A DNA stretch of 64,000 nucleotides, taken from the NCBI RefSeq assembly GCF_000687875.1, contig NZ_JHYG01000003.1, positions 1 to 64,000 on the forward strand, written 5' to 3'. Shown piece by piece: positions 1 through 9,201 of the stretch. The translations under genes and the position numbers were made by a program. The stretch is from Acidocella facilis ATCC 35904 (GTDB taxonomy: Bacteria; Pseudomonadota; Alphaproteobacteria; Acetobacterales; Acetobacteraceae). Below the pieces are notes generated by a model. That model was not told the DNA's origin, did not search any database, and saw only the letters and a program-made list of their open reading frames with translations. Position 1 is the stretch's first letter, and every line of letters starts with the position of its first letter.

Positions 1-2486
1 GCAAGCTGCAAGCCGGCCACCGCGGTGCCACCAAGATCGAGCGTGCCGGCATTATACGGGGCGATGGCGATCGTCCCCGCCGCCAGGCTGCCGCCAGTGC
101 CTTCCAGCAAGCCGGCGGTGACCAGCGCCAGGCTGGTGCCAGCACTCACCGGCCCGTTCAGCGTCATCGTCGCCACGGACTCGATCGCGATATCGCCGGC
201 GGCGCTGAGGCTGCCGAGGGCCGCGATGCTGTTATGGCCGCCCAGCGCGATGGAGGCGCCAGCGCTGCCGGAGAGGCTGGCGGCGGCAAGCCCGGCGCTG
301 CCGGCCTGATTGATCGCCCCGGTGGCGGCGAGGGTGGCGGTGGTCGCGGTGATGCTGCCATTCAGCCCCAGGCTGGAGCCGGAGAGGCTGATATCGGTGC
401 CGGTTAGGCTCCCGCTTTGCACCAGCGTGCCGCTGCTCGCCAGCTCCAGCGCGCTGCTGGCCGAGACGTTGCCGCTCAAATTCATGGCCGTGGCGCTTAG
501 CGTCACCGCGCTGGCGCTGACGCTGCCGGTCTGGCTCAGCGCCCCTTCATCGGTCAGCGCCAGCGTGCCGCCGGCGCTGAAATCGGCCAGCGTGCCGATG
601 GTATTGCCGCCATTGCTCAGCAGCGCGTCGCCAAACGCGGCACCGGTGAGGCTGGTCGCGCTGATGCCGCCTGACGCTCCCTCGGCGATGCTGCCGCCGG
701 CATTCAGGATCAATTCGGTGCCAGAGATCACGCCATTGATGTCGATGACGCTGCTGCTGCCGCTATCCGCCAGGGTGATGGTGGTGCCGCTGAGCGAGGC
801 GCCGACATTCAGCGTCCCGGCGGCATCGATCTCGATCGATCCCTGCGCCGATATATCCGCGGTGATGCTGACATTTTTGTTTGAGACCAACTTCAGCTCG
901 TCGGCGAAGTTCAGATTTATAGCGCTGGCGACGGAAAGCAGCTTCGCCGCTTCCAGCACGATGGTGCCGTTTAGCAGCGCCAGATCGTCTGGATTGACGT
1001 AGGAGGTGGTGGGGCTGCTGCTGGTGTCACCCAGCGTGGTGGTGGGGTTGTTGAACGGGCCGCTGGAATTGCTGTTGGCGTTGGTGAGGGAGGCGCTGGT
1101 GACGATCAGCGTCTGCGGATCCAGCAAAATCTCGCCGGCCTGGCCGTTGATCGCGGTGTCATACACCGTGCCGCCAAGGCTGATGACGCCGTCGGAGGAA
1201 ATCTCGACGAGGCCGCCATTGCCGCCCAGCGTGCCGCCGGTGGTCGAGATGGTGCCCTGCAAGGCGGTGCTCTGGCTGCTCAGCATCGTCACCTTGCCGC
1301 CATCGCCCTTGGTGACGGCATTGGCCTTGATCTGCGCCCCGGCGGCGATGCTGACGGCAGCGGCGCGCGGCGCGGTGGTGTCGCTGGCCCCTTGCGCGGC
1401 GCGGGCGAGGTCGGTGCCGAGCGCGATGGTGCCGCCGCCCGCCTGGCCGGAGGCGTCGATGACAGCGTGCGGGGCCACCGCTACCGTACCGCTCGCCACC
1501 GCCTCGATCTTGCCGCCGCTGCTGGCGACCGCATGGCCCTGCGCCAGCAGATTGCCGGCGATGTTGATGCCCCCGCCCACCGCCTGCAGCGAAATGCTGC
1601 CGCTCTGCCCCTCGGCGCTGTTGGCGCGCAGCGTGCCGCCCACCTGCAAGAGCTGCGAGATCAGCCCGTCCGCATCCGCGGCGGTGAGGGTGATCTTGCC
1701 GCCATCGGCGAGGATCAGACCTTTATTGGTCACCAGAGCCGGGACGATTTTGCCCTTCAGATCCACCTGCGTCACCGCCTTGGTGACATCCAGAGAGATC
1801 AGCCTGTCGCCATAGAGATCCAGCGTGAAGGCATCCGCCCCGGCCAGCACCACCTGGCCCAGCCGGGCGGTGATGATGCCGTTATTGGCCACTTGCGGCG
1901 CCACCAGCCCGACCAGCCCGGCCTGCCCGGCGGTCAGCTTGCCATCATTGACGATCTTCGCCCCCGGATTCGGCGTGCCGGTGAAGGCCATCTTCCCGGC
2001 CATGAAGTCGGAATCAGAGATGTTGGAGGTGGAGACGAGGATCGCCTGCGCATTCACCTCCGCCCCCTTGGTGAACACCACGCCGGACTGGTTGATCAGC
2101 ACCAGCTGGCCATTGGCGCTGATATGGCCGGCAATGACAGAGGGGTCCGGGCTGACGACCCGGTTCAGCGTCACCGCGCTGGACGAAGGCTGCACATAGG
2201 TCACCTGCGCATTGCTGCCGACATTATAACTCTGCCAGTTGATCGCGGCGCGGTCGCTGCTCTGGGTGATGGTGGTGCTGCCGGTGGCCTGGGTGATGCT
2301 GGCATTGCCGCCCACCACCACGCCGCCTTGCGGGGTGGCGGTGGAGGAGAGGCTCTGGGCGCGCGCCGGTGCGGCATGCGCCAGCACGGCGCTGAGCGCG
2401 GTGCTGGCCAACAGCCAAGACCCGCGCCAAGCGGCGCGGCTCTGGCCGCGTAGAGGCGATGATTTGATCTGCCGTTCCAGTGCCAT
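1..2486 (-). CDS. Two-partner secretion exoprotein (filamentous haemagglutinin type), 3' end outside window
   Basis: Large secreted or surface protein (TpsA), about 828 codons inside the window with the reading frame still open at base 1. It starts with a long Sec signal (Trp/Leu-rich segment to ALA-H-A-APARA, residues ~20-44). The TPS/haemagglutination-activity domain follows (~45-300) with AINWQSYNVG at 81-90 and INQSGVVF at 131-138, the counterpart of the NPNGI(V/I)F motif that TpsB partners recognise. The rest is Ser/Gly/Ala/Thr-rich repeats typical of a right-handed beta-helix. It lies 22 bp behind its transporter, so one operon is expected. Function (adhesin, contact-dependent toxin or other) cannot be decided because the C-terminus is missing. 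Confidence 0.88.
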   Translation of the reverse strand, partial: MALERQIKSSPLRGQSRAAWRGSWLLASTALSAVLAHAAPARAQSLSSTATPQGGVVVGGNASITQATGSTTITQSSDRAAINWQSYNVGSNAQVTYVQPSSSAVTLNRVVSPDPSVIAGHISANGQLVLINQSGVVFTKGAEVNAQAILVSTSNISDSDFMAGKMAFTGTPNPGAKIVNDGKLTAGQAGLVGLVAPQVANNGIITARLGQVVLAGADAFTLDLYGDRLISLDVTKAVTQVDLKGKIVPALVTNKGLILADGGKITLTAADADGLISQLLQVGGTLRANSAEGQSGSISLQAVGGGINIAGNLLAQGHAVASSGGKIEAVASGTVAVAPHAVIDASGQAGGGTIALGTDLARAAQGASDTTAPRAAAVSIAAGAQIKANAVTKGDGGKVTMLSSQSTALQGTISTTGGTLGGNGGLVEISSDGVISLGGTVYDTAINGQAGEILLDPQTLIVTSASLTNANSNSSGPFNNPTTTLGDTSSSPTTSYVNPDDLALLNGTIVLEAAKLLSVASAINLNFADELKLVSNKNVSITADISAQGSIEIDAAGTLNVGASLSGTTITLADSGSSSVIDINGVISGTELILNAGGSIAEGASGGISATSLTGAAFGDALLSNGGNTIGTLADFSAGGTLALTDEGALSQTGSVSASAVTLSATAMNLSGNVSASSALELASSGTLVQSGSLTGTDISLSGSSLGLNGSITATTATLAATGAINQAGSAGLAAASLSGSAGASIALGGHNSIAALGSLSAAGDIAIESVATMTLNGPVSAGTSLALVTAGLLEGTGGSLAAGTIAIAPYNAGTLDLGGTAVAGLQL

Positions 2487-2508
2487 TTTCAGTCTCCCGC
2501 CGCGCCGC

Positions 2509-4266
2509 TTAGAAGCGCGCCGTTACACCCCAGTAGATGATCGTCTCGGAGAGCGGCGCCACGTGGGTGGAGCCGGGTACCAGCTGCGTCACCAGCCGGT
2601 GCGTCACTTCGCCGTCGAGTTCGAGATTGCGCGTCAGCCCGAGCCGCACGCCGCCGCCGACAGAGGCTATGCGATGATTCAAATCCGTCGGCAGGTTGGC
2701 CCAGGTCTCGCCCCAATCATAGAAGCCATAGAATTGCGCGCCCATCTCAAAATCATGCTTGAACAGGGTGAAATCCGTGCCGGTGTTCAATTGCAGCTCG
2801 GCGGTGGCATAGGCCGCCTTGTCGCCCACCACCTCGCCGGAATAATAGCCGCGGGTGAAGCGGGTGCCACCGAGATAGAATTCCTCCGCCGAGGGCAGGA
2901 TGGCGGTGCTGTACTGGCCGCCCACCTCGGTGCGCAGCGCCACATCCGCCGCCGGCCAGGGCGAAAACAGCGTCTGCACCCGGCTGATCGAGCCGTTGAA
3001 TTTCCAGAAATCGAATTTCGCCTGGGCGCGGCCGCCGGGCGGCGCGGTGCGGCCATCGGCGGAGCTGCCCAGCAGCGGCAACCCTTGCGAATATTGCACT
3101 TCCAGCACGTTCAGCGCATTGCGGCTGTTGCCGAGCCAGAGATCCTGCCAGGCATATTGCCCGCCCAGCCGGGCCACGCGCAGGCTGTCGGCGCTGTTGG
3201 CGCCGCTGGCCCCGCTGCCGGCGAACATGATGTGGCTTTGCGCCGCGTCCAGCCGCACCCGCGCGGTCAGCGCCTGGTTGCGGCGCAACAGCACCGGATA
3301 GCTGAGCTGGCCGCCAAATACCTCCACCTGGCTTTGATAGCCGGCAGACCGCAGCACCCCGCTGGGATGGGCGCGCCCGGCGCCGCCATAGAGCTTCAGC
3401 TGCAGACCCGACGTGCCGATGAAGAAGCTCTCTGAAATTTGGCCGAAATTATCGGTGTTGCCGCTGGTATGGAAATACGAGATCTCGGTCTGGTCGCCAT
3501 GCGCGGTCAGGCTGTTGATGTCGGCCACCAGCAGCCCCTCGGCCGGGCCGGTTTCATCGAAGCCGCGATTATCCGCCGTCACCAGCCCGGAAAGGGTCTG
3601 CTTGGAAACCTCGGCCACCAGCGTCAGCGCCCCAGGGTTGCCTTGGTCGGCCTGCAGCACCGCATGCACGGACACGCCCGGCACCTGCTGCGCCAACAGC
3701 AGCCAGCGCTCAAGGGCTGCCTCGCGCAGCGGGCGCTCCTGGGTGAGGTGATTGAGAAACCCCAGCACCATGGTGCCGGCCGGGCCGATATCTTTGGAAA
3801 GTTTGACGTTGGTGACATAGCCTTCCGTCACCACGAAGCGCACATCGCCGGTGGCACTCACATCCAGCGTCACGGTGGAGAGAATATAGCCATGGCTGCG
3901 ATAGAGCCGCACCAGCGCCAGCCGGGCGGCTTCCAGCTTGGTGAGCGGCACGCTCTGCCCCGCCAGCCCGGCGATCATGCCGTTCAGTTTCGCGGCGGGA
4001 AAGGCGGTGGCGCCGACAATGCTGGCCGAATGCACCTGAATCGAAACCGCCGGCAACGGCCCCTCAGTCCCGGTTTTTGAAAAATCCGGCAGCCCCTTGC
4101 CGAGTGTCGTCGGGGTTTGCGGCATGATGTGCGGCAAGGGAGAGGTTGCCAGGCTGGGAACGCTGGCCGTCTGAGCAAAAGCGCAATGGCCGGCCACCAT
4201 AACAAGGCCCGCGCCCGACATGGCGGCGCGCGCGATTCTTCCGGCCTTGAACGTTGCGCGTCGCAT
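2509..4266 (-). CDS. TpsB/ShlB/FhaC-family outer-membrane transporter
   Basis: Outer-membrane pore that exports the TpsA protein encoded just downstream. About 585 aa. A signal peptide (MRRATFKAG...GHCAFAQ) is followed by a polypeptide-transport POTRA domain (VQIHSASIVGATAF to FVVTEGYV) and a 16-strand beta-barrel ending in ...WGVTARF with the terminal Phe expected for BAM-assembled barrels. I chose the ATG at 4266 because GGCGAGG lies 5 bases upstream; a longer reading from a TTG at 4320 has no ribosome site. Gene order transporter then exoprotein and the 22-bp gap support a dedicated two-partner pair. Confidence 0.9.
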   Translation of the reverse strand: MRRATFKAGRIARAAMSGAGLVMVAGHCAFAQTASVPSLATSPLPHIMPQTPTTLGKGLPDFSKTGTEGPLPAVSIQVHSASIVGATAFPAAKLNGMIAGLAGQSVPLTKLEAARLALVRLYRSHGYILSTVTLDVSATGDVRFVVTEGYVTNVKLSKDIGPAGTMVLGFLNHLTQERPLREAALERWLLLAQQVPGVSVHAVLQADQGNPGALTLVAEVSKQTLSGLVTADNRGFDETGPAEGLLVADINSLTAHGDQTEISYFHTSGNTDNFGQISESFFIGTSGLQLKLYGGAGRAHPSGVLRSAGYQSQVEVFGGQLSYPVLLRRNQALTARVRLDAAQSHIMFAGSGASGANSADSLRVARLGGQYAWQDLWLGNSRNALNVLEVQYSQGLPLLGSSADGRTAPPGGRAQAKFDFWKFNGSISRVQTLFSPWPAADVALRTEVGGQYSTAILPSAEEFYLGGTRFTRGYYSGEVVGDKAAYATAELQLNTGTDFTLFKHDFEMGAQFYGFYDWGETWANLPTDLNHRIASVGGGVRLGLTRNLELDGEVTHRLVTQLVPGSTHVAPLSETIIYWGVTARF

Positions 4267-4433
4267 TTTACCTCGCCTTAACCCCTTTGCGAAACCGGTA
4301 TAAACAGAAAACTTTTTCAACGCTAACGCGTAATCGTGAAATTTGGACGTTTCGTATATTAAACTACACGGGTCGGGAGATGATACGCGCTTTCATGTTG
4401 AACTGCCGCCCCCCGCGGGGCTAAGCTGCCGGC

Positions 4434-4727
4434 ATGCCGATGCCCGCCGCCCGCCTGACCGATATGCATGTCTGCCCGATGGTGGATGTGCTGGTCCCGC
4501 ATGTCGGCGGGCCGATCATCGGCCCCGGCGCGCCGACAGTGCTGATCGGCGGCATGCCCGCCGCGGTGATGGGTGACAGCCTCACCTGTGTCGGCCCGCC
4601 GGATAGCATCATCAAAGGCTCGGCCACGGTGATGATCGGCGGCAAGCCGGCGGCGCGGATGCTGGATAATTGCGCCCATGGCGGCATGATCGTGCTCGGC
4701 TGCTTCACGGTGATGATCGGCGGCTGA
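4434..4727 (+). CDS. PAAR-domain protein (type VI spike-tip family)
   Basis: 97 aa, entirely a PAAR repeat protein: three Gly/Pro-rich blocks, PAARLTDMHVCP near the N-terminus, GPIIGPGAPTVLIGG in the middle and MIGGKPAARMLDNCAHGG towards the C-terminus. His and Cys residues are placed where the family binds zinc. PAAR proteins cap the VgrG spike of type VI secretion and can carry effectors, but this one has no effector extension. No vgrG, hcp or other T6SS gene is in the window. No clear ribosome site is visible upstream of the ATG. It is divergent from the TPS operon. Confidence 0.85.
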   Translation: MPMPAARLTDMHVCPMVDVLVPHVGGPIIGPGAPTVLIGGMPAAVMGDSLTCVGPPDSIIKGSATVMIGGKPAARMLDNCAHGGMIVLGCFTVMIGG

Positions 4728-4774
4728 ACCGCGCCGTTTTGGTTGGGGCGCGACAGGTTTGTCACCTTTATAAT

Positions 4775-4804
4775 AAAAAACGCCGCGTCATTGCTGACGC
4801 GGCG
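4775..4804 (-). terminator. Rho-independent terminator for ggt
   Basis: Perfect 10-bp inverted repeat CGCCGCGTCA / TGACGCGGCG with a TTGC loop (4781-4804). Read on the minus strand it is followed by TTTTTTATTA, so it should end transcripts coming from the gamma-glutamyltransferase gene. Confidence 0.75.
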
Positions 4805-4830
4805 TGCGGAGCGCTCATCCTGCTGGGCTT

Positions 4831-4933
4831 AGAGCCTCAAGCTTTTAGCTTGAGGCTCTAATTTTGATATTGGCGAGCAATTTCATGTGTTTATCTTGAC
4901 GCTGCCGCGTCAATCTAAACACATATTGCTCTA
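4831..4933. repeat. 103-bp structured intergenic repeat, copy A
   Basis: Nearly the same sequence as 51627-51729 (same length, 13 differences by eye). It contains one short hairpin (AGAGCCTCAAGC / GCTTGAGGCTCT) and a second larger stem (GAGCAAT...ATTGCTC with TGTGTTTA / TAAACACA inside). The two ends read TAGAGC...GCTCTA, like terminal inverted repeats. It lies between convergent genes, and its last bases CTA supply the TAG stop of the minus-strand ggt gene. Confidence 0.85.
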
Positions 4934-6520
4934 GTACCCCAGAGCGCAGCCATCCTTGCGCGGATCGGAGCCGCCGATCAGGATGCCCTTTTCACGGTCG
5001 ATCTCGATCACCTGGCCGCCGCCATGCGCATCCGCCGCCGGCACCACCTTATGGCCCATCGCGGCCAGCGCATCGCGGGTGGCCTGCGGAATGCCGCGCT
5101 CCGCCTCGACCTTGCCCGCATAGGGGAAGATGCGCGGCAGATCCAAGGCGGCTTGCGGGTCCATGCCGTAATTCAGCATGTTGGAGAGCACCCAGCTCTG
5201 CCCCATCGGCTGATACTGCCCGCCCATCACCCCGAACACGAAGCGCGGCAGCCCGTCCTTGAAGGCCATGGCGGGGATGATGGTGTGCATCGGGCGCTTG
5301 CGCGGCGCCACCTGGTTGGGGTGGCCCGGCTTGGTGCTGAAGGAGAAGCCGCGATTATGCATCACCACGCCGGTATTGCCGGCGACGATGCCCGAGCCGA
5401 AGCTCTGGAAGATCGAGTTGATGAAGCTGCAGCAATTGCCGTCCTTGTCGACGACGGTGATATATACCGTATCCTTGTGCGCGTGCCCGGCCGGGGGCAG
5501 CGTGTCCAGCGCCCGGTCGTCCTGGATCAGCCCGCGCAGCCCCGAAATATAGGCGTCGCTGAGCAGATGCTCCACCGGCACATCCACCTGCTTGGGGTCG
5601 GCCAGGAAGGCGTCGCGGTCGCGATAGACCAGCCGCGCCGCCTCCAGATGCCGGTGGAGGCGCAGCACCGAGAGCGGATCGCCGGGCGGGGCGAAGCCGT
5701 CCATGATCCCCATCAGCATCAGCGCGATGATGCCCGAGCCGTTCGGCGGGCATTCCCAGACATCATGCCCGGCGAAGGGGCGCGAGATCGGCGTCACGAA
5801 TTCCGCCAGGCTCAGCCCGTCAGCGAAATCCTCCTCGGTATGGAAGCCGCCGCGGGCGCGCAGATCCTTCACGATCTCGGCGGCGATCGGCCCGGTATAA
5901 AACGCCTTGGCGCCGTCCTTGGCGATGGCGCGCAGCGTCGCGGCCAGCTGCGGGTTGCGCATCACCGTGCCGGTGGCCGGCGCCTGCCCATCCTTCAGGA
6001 ACAAGGCCGCCTCGTGCTTCCTCAGCTTGGCCAGCACATCCGGGTCGGCCCAGTCATCGGCGACGCGCGGCGCCACCACATAGCCCTCCTCAGCGAAGCG
6101 GATCGCCGGGGCCAGCAGCTCATCCAGCCCCTTGCGCCCATGCGCCTTGACCAGCGCCTCCCAACCGGCGACGCCGCCGGGAATGGTGACGGCATGCGGC
6201 GAGCTGTTCTCGTAGGCGGAAAGCCCCTGGGCGGCCAGCGCCTCCAGCGAGAGCCCGGCCGGGGTGCGGCCGGAGGCGTTCATCGCGATCACCTTGCCGC
6301 TGCCGGCGGGTGAATAGAGGCAGAACAGATCCCCGCCCACCCCGGTGGAGTGCGGCTCCACCACCGCCAGCACGGCGGCGGCGGCGATCGCGGCATCCAT
6401 CGCATTGCCGCCGGCTTTCAGCACCTCGATGGCAGTCAGGCTCGCCTGCGGCATCGAGGTCGCGGCGATGGCATTGGTGGCATAGATCGGGCTGCGGCCC
6501 GGCGCGTGGAAGTCCCGCAT
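4931..6520 (-). CDS. ggt: Gamma-glutamyltransferase family protein (Ntn hydrolase)
   Basis: 529 aa, full-length GGT family. It hydrolyses or transfers gamma-glutamyl groups, as from glutathione, after self-cleavage into two subunits. The cleavage site is at DTVYITVVDKDGN, with Thr351 as the expected N-terminal nucleophile. GSGIVAGNTG and the N-terminal TGVGGDLF (59-66) are family signatures. There is no signal peptide, so it looks cytoplasmic (YwrD-like) rather than periplasmic like E. coli Ggt. It lies 57 bp downstream of an amino-acid ABC transporter on the same strand, so amino-acid or peptide scavenging is a reasonable inference. Confidence 0.9.
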   Translation of the reverse strand: MRDFHAPGRSPIYATNAIAATSMPQASLTAIEVLKAGGNAMDAAIAAAAVLAVVEPHSTGVGGDLFCLYSPAGSGKVIAMNASGRTPAGLSLEALAAQGLSAYENSSPHAVTIPGGVAGWEALVKAHGRKGLDELLAPAIRFAEEGYVVAPRVADDWADPDVLAKLRKHEAALFLKDGQAPATGTVMRNPQLAATLRAIAKDGAKAFYTGPIAAEIVKDLRARGGFHTEEDFADGLSLAEFVTPISRPFAGHDVWECPPNGSGIIALMLMGIMDGFAPPGDPLSVLRLHRHLEAARLVYRDRDAFLADPKQVDVPVEHLLSDAYISGLRGLIQDDRALDTLPPAGHAHKDTVYITVVDKDGNCCSFINSIFQSFGSGIVAGNTGVVMHNRGFSFSTKPGHPNQVAPRKRPMHTIIPAMAFKDGLPRFVFGVMGGQYQPMGQSWVLSNMLNYGMDPQAALDLPRIFPYAGKVEAERGIPQATRDALAAMGHKVVPAADAHGGGQVIEIDREKGILIGGSDPRKDGCALGY

Positions 6521-6577
6521 TCTGTGTCTGTCCCTGAATTTTTTGTGAGAGAAGAGTGTCGCGCCCGGCGCGCGGCG

Positions 6578-7354
6578 TCAATGCAGCACGGCGCCGAGCA
6601 GCCTTTGCGTCACCGGATGGCTGGGCGCGCCGAAGATCTGGTCCGGCGGCCCTTGTTCGATGATTCTGCCCTGTGCCATCACCACCACCCGGTCCGCGAC
6701 CTGGCGGGCGAAGCCCATCTCATGCGTCACCACCACCATGGTCATGCCGGACTGCGCGATCTCGCGCATCACCGCCAGAACCTCGCCGACCATCTCCGGG
6801 TCCAAAGCCGAGGTCGGCTCATCGAACAGCAAAATCGCCGGATTCATCGCCAAGGCCCGGGCAATCGCCACGCGCTGCTGCTGCCCGCCGGAAAGCTCGG
6901 AGGGATAAGCCTCCTCCTTCTCCGCCAGCCCGACGCGCTTGAGCAGCGCCCGCGCCTGTGCCAGCGCCTCCTGCTTTGCCGCCTTGCGCACCAGCTGCGG
7001 CGAGATGGCGATGTTGCGCAGCACATTCATGTTGGCGAACAGGTTGAAGCGCTGAAACACCATGCCGACATCGCGCCGCTGCACGGCGATGTTGCGCTCC
7101 CGGTCCTCGATCAGCTTGCCGCCGATTTCCCGGTAGCCGATCATCTTGCCATTCACCATGATCCGCCCATGCTCGATCGTCTCGAGATGGTTGATGCAGC
7201 GCAACAGCGTGGTCTTGCCCGAGCCGGACGGGCCGATCAGCACCACCACCTCGCCGCGCTTCACGGTGAAATCGACATTATCCAGGATTTTGTTGGCGCC
7301 GAAATATTTATCGACATTCTGCATATCGACCAAAATATCATCCGCCATGCTCAT
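6578..7354 (-). CDS. Polar amino-acid ABC transporter, ATP-binding subunit
   Basis: 258 aa GlnQ/HisP-like ATPase that powers import. Walker [10 protein letters not shown], signature LSGGQQQR, Walker [15 protein letters not shown] and the H-loop [13 protein letters not shown] are all intact. The 5' end overlaps the permease stop by 4 bp (translational coupling). Order on the minus strand is binding protein, permease, ATPase. Confidence 0.95.
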   Translation of the reverse strand: MSMADDILVDMQNVDKYFGANKILDNVDFTVKRGEVVVLIGPSGSGKTTLLRCINHLETIEHGRIMVNGKMIGYREIGGKLIEDRERNIAVQRRDVGMVFQRFNLFANMNVLRNIAISPQLVRKAAKQEALAQARALLKRVGLAEKEEAYPSELSGGQQQRVAIARALAMNPAILLFDEPTSALDPEMVGEVLAVMREIAQSGMTMVVVTHEMGFARQVADRVVVMAQGRIIEQGPPDQIFGAPSHPVTQRLLGAVLH

Positions 7355-8103
7355 GACTCCGCCTCCGCCGCCACTGCCTGGATGCGCACGATCTTTGATT
7401 TGCGGCCCAGCTGCAGCCGCTTTTCCACCCAGCCCATGAACAAGCTCCAGGCGCTGGTGAGGATGAGGAAGTAGATGCCGAGCACGGCATAAAGCTCGAA
7501 GGTGCGGAAGGTGGCGGAATTGATCGTCTCCGTCACCAGCAGCATTTCCGAAACGCCGATGACGCTGACCAAAGTGGTGTTCTTCAGCAGGATATTGAAC
7601 TGGTTGCCGATCGGCAACAGAATCACCCGCAGCGCCTGCGGCAGCACCACATGGCGCATCAGCATCAGCGGCGGCATGCCCAGGGCTTTCGCCGCTTCGG
7701 TCTGGCCCTTATCCACCGCCATGATGCCGGCGCGGAAAATCTCCGCCATGTAGGCGCCCTCATGCAGCCCCAAAGCCAGAATGCCGGCCTGCAGATTTCC
7801 CGGAATGGTGATCCCGGCCAGGGTGAAATCCGAGAAATGCATGATCCCGGCGGCCGCCAGCCCGGTATAGATGAACACGATCTGCACCAGCAGCGGCGTG
7901 CCGCGCACCGCCCAGATATAGAGGCTGGCGATCGCGCGCAGGCTGCGCCGGCGCGAGAGCCGCAGCTGCGCGAACAGCAAGCCAAGCACCACGCCGATGA
8001 TCTCGGCCGAGACCGCCATGGCGACGGTCAGGCCCAGCCCGACCAGGAAGGCGCTGCTCGGTGTGAGCAGCTGAGCCCAGAAATACGACCAATCGAAATG
8101 CAC
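7351..8103 (-). CDS. Amino-acid ABC transporter permease (HisM/GlnP type)
   Basis: 250 aa inner-membrane protein with about five hydrophobic segments. The EAA loop [13 protein letters not shown], which docks on the ATPase, is present, followed by the family block [17 protein letters not shown]. Only one permease is present, so a homodimer is likely. It follows the binding-protein gene by 18 bp and overlaps the ATPase gene by 4 bp. Confidence 0.94.
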   Translation of the reverse strand: MHFDWSYFWAQLLTPSSAFLVGLGLTVAMAVSAEIIGVVLGLLFAQLRLSRRRSLRAIASLYIWAVRGTPLLVQIVFIYTGLAAAGIMHFSDFTLAGITIPGNLQAGILALGLHEGAYMAEIFRAGIMAVDKGQTEAAKALGMPPLMLMRHVVLPQALRVILLPIGNQFNILLKNTTLVSVIGVSEMLLVTETINSATFRTFELYAVLGIYFLILTSAWSLFMGWVEKRLQLGRKSKIVRIQAVAAEAES

Positions 8104-8121
8104 GGGATCAGACCTGAAGGA

Positions 8122-8958
8122 TCAAGGCTGCGGCTGCATCGGCGCGTCCAGCACGTCGGACGCCAGATCCCATTTCTTGAAGATGGCGGCGTAGCTGCCA
8201 TCCTTCATCATGTCCGCGAGCTGCGCCGCGAACGCATCGCGCAGGCCGGGCTCATTCTTCCTGGTGGCGATGCCGGTGAGGATCTTGAAATAAGGCGCGC
8301 CACCGGTGACGAATTCCCCCGGCGCGGTCTGGTTATAATAGCGCCCGATCTCGTAGGACACGCCGTAAGCCGCCACCTGGCCGAATTGCAGCTGCTGCAG
8401 CGCATCGGTGTTGGAGGGGAAATCGACGATGTTGATCAGCGGTTTGCCCGCCGCCTTCAGCTTGTCGTTCTCCGCTTGCAACAGCACCGTCGCGGTGGTG
8501 CCGGTGACACTCGCCACCTTCTTGCCGGACAGGCCCGCGAGTGTATCAACCGTCGGCATGCCTTTCTTGAACAGGATGATCTCCTGCGAATACATGTAGG
8601 GGACCATATCCACCACCTGCAGCCGCGCCGGCTTGATGAAAAGCTGGGAGATGATCGCATCGCAGGCGCCGGCCTGCAAAGCCGGGATCAGCCCGGAAAA
8701 CGGCGTGTTCACCCATTTCGCCGTCAGCCCCAGCCGCTTGGCCAGCGCGTCGCCCAGCTCGATATCCGCGCCTTGCGGCTGCTGCTGGGCATTGACGAAT
8801 TCCATCGGCGGCTGGCTCAGCGAGCTGCAGAAGGTCAGCGTCTTGCTGCCGGTGATGCTGGCGGGCAGCCCATCCGCCCGCGCGCTCACGGGAACGAGAC
8901 AGGAGGATGCGAGCATCAGGCCCAACGCCACGCCGGTGAGTTTATCGAACATCGCCAT
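8122..8958 (-). CDS. Amino-acid ABC transporter periplasmic binding protein
   Basis: Family-3 extracellular solute-binding protein. A Sec signal (MFDKLTGVALGLMLASS...SARA) precedes the bilobal domain with GADIELGDALAKRLGL and GLIPALQAGACDAIIS. Several in-frame starts exist; those at 8973-8952 all keep the signal peptide, and I prefer the ATG at 8958, with GGAG about 9 bases upstream. The frame stays open to 9105, but that part is AT-rich and looks non-coding. It is the first gene of the transporter operon. The substrate cannot be told from sequence alone. Confidence 0.88.
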   Translation of the reverse strand: MAMFDKLTGVALGLMLASSCLVPVSARADGLPASITGSKTLTFCSSLSQPPMEFVNAQQQPQGADIELGDALAKRLGLTAKWVNTPFSGLIPALQAGACDAIISQLFIKPARLQVVDMVPYMYSQEIILFKKGMPTVDTLAGLSGKKVASVTGTTATVLLQAENDKLKAAGKPLINIVDFPSNTDALQQLQFGQVAAYGVSYEIGRYYNQTAPGEFVTGGAPYFKILTGIATRKNEPGLRDAFAAQLADMMKDGSYAAIFKKWDLASDVLDAPMQPQP

Positions 8959-9065
8959 TCCAATCATCTCCATGACACGAAATCGCCCGCCGCCGCCCAT
9001 GGCGGGCAGGTTTGAGAGGGGCATGGTGATGAAGAACACAACGGTATACAATCGTATTTTTTGGT

Positions 9066-9093
9066 AAAAAAGCAGCACAAAAACATAAGCTGC
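9066..9093 (-). terminator. Possible Rho-independent terminator after the AI-2E-type gene
   Basis: On the minus strand a short stem GCAGC...GCTGC is followed directly by TTTTTT. It lies about 110 bp past the stop of the upstream minus-strand gene and before the ABC transporter operon. The stem is only 5 bp, so confidence is modest. Confidence 0.4.
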
Positions 9094-9201
9094 CCCCGCA
9101 TTCATCAGAGTGCGGGTGTTTTCAGCTTTGCGTGCTCATAATCGCGCATAGACCGCGCGGCGCGCGGCGACCGGTTTAAAAATATTCAACGCCGCGACGC
9201 G

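Noticed and set aside
310-2453. Several plus-strand frames over the first 2.5 kb
   Set aside because: They oppose the TpsA gene, whose open frame, signal peptide and TPS motifs are clear.
4670-4861. 63-residue plus-strand frame after the PAAR gene
   Set aside because: It runs through a terminator stem and the 103-bp repeat, with no ribosome site or domain.
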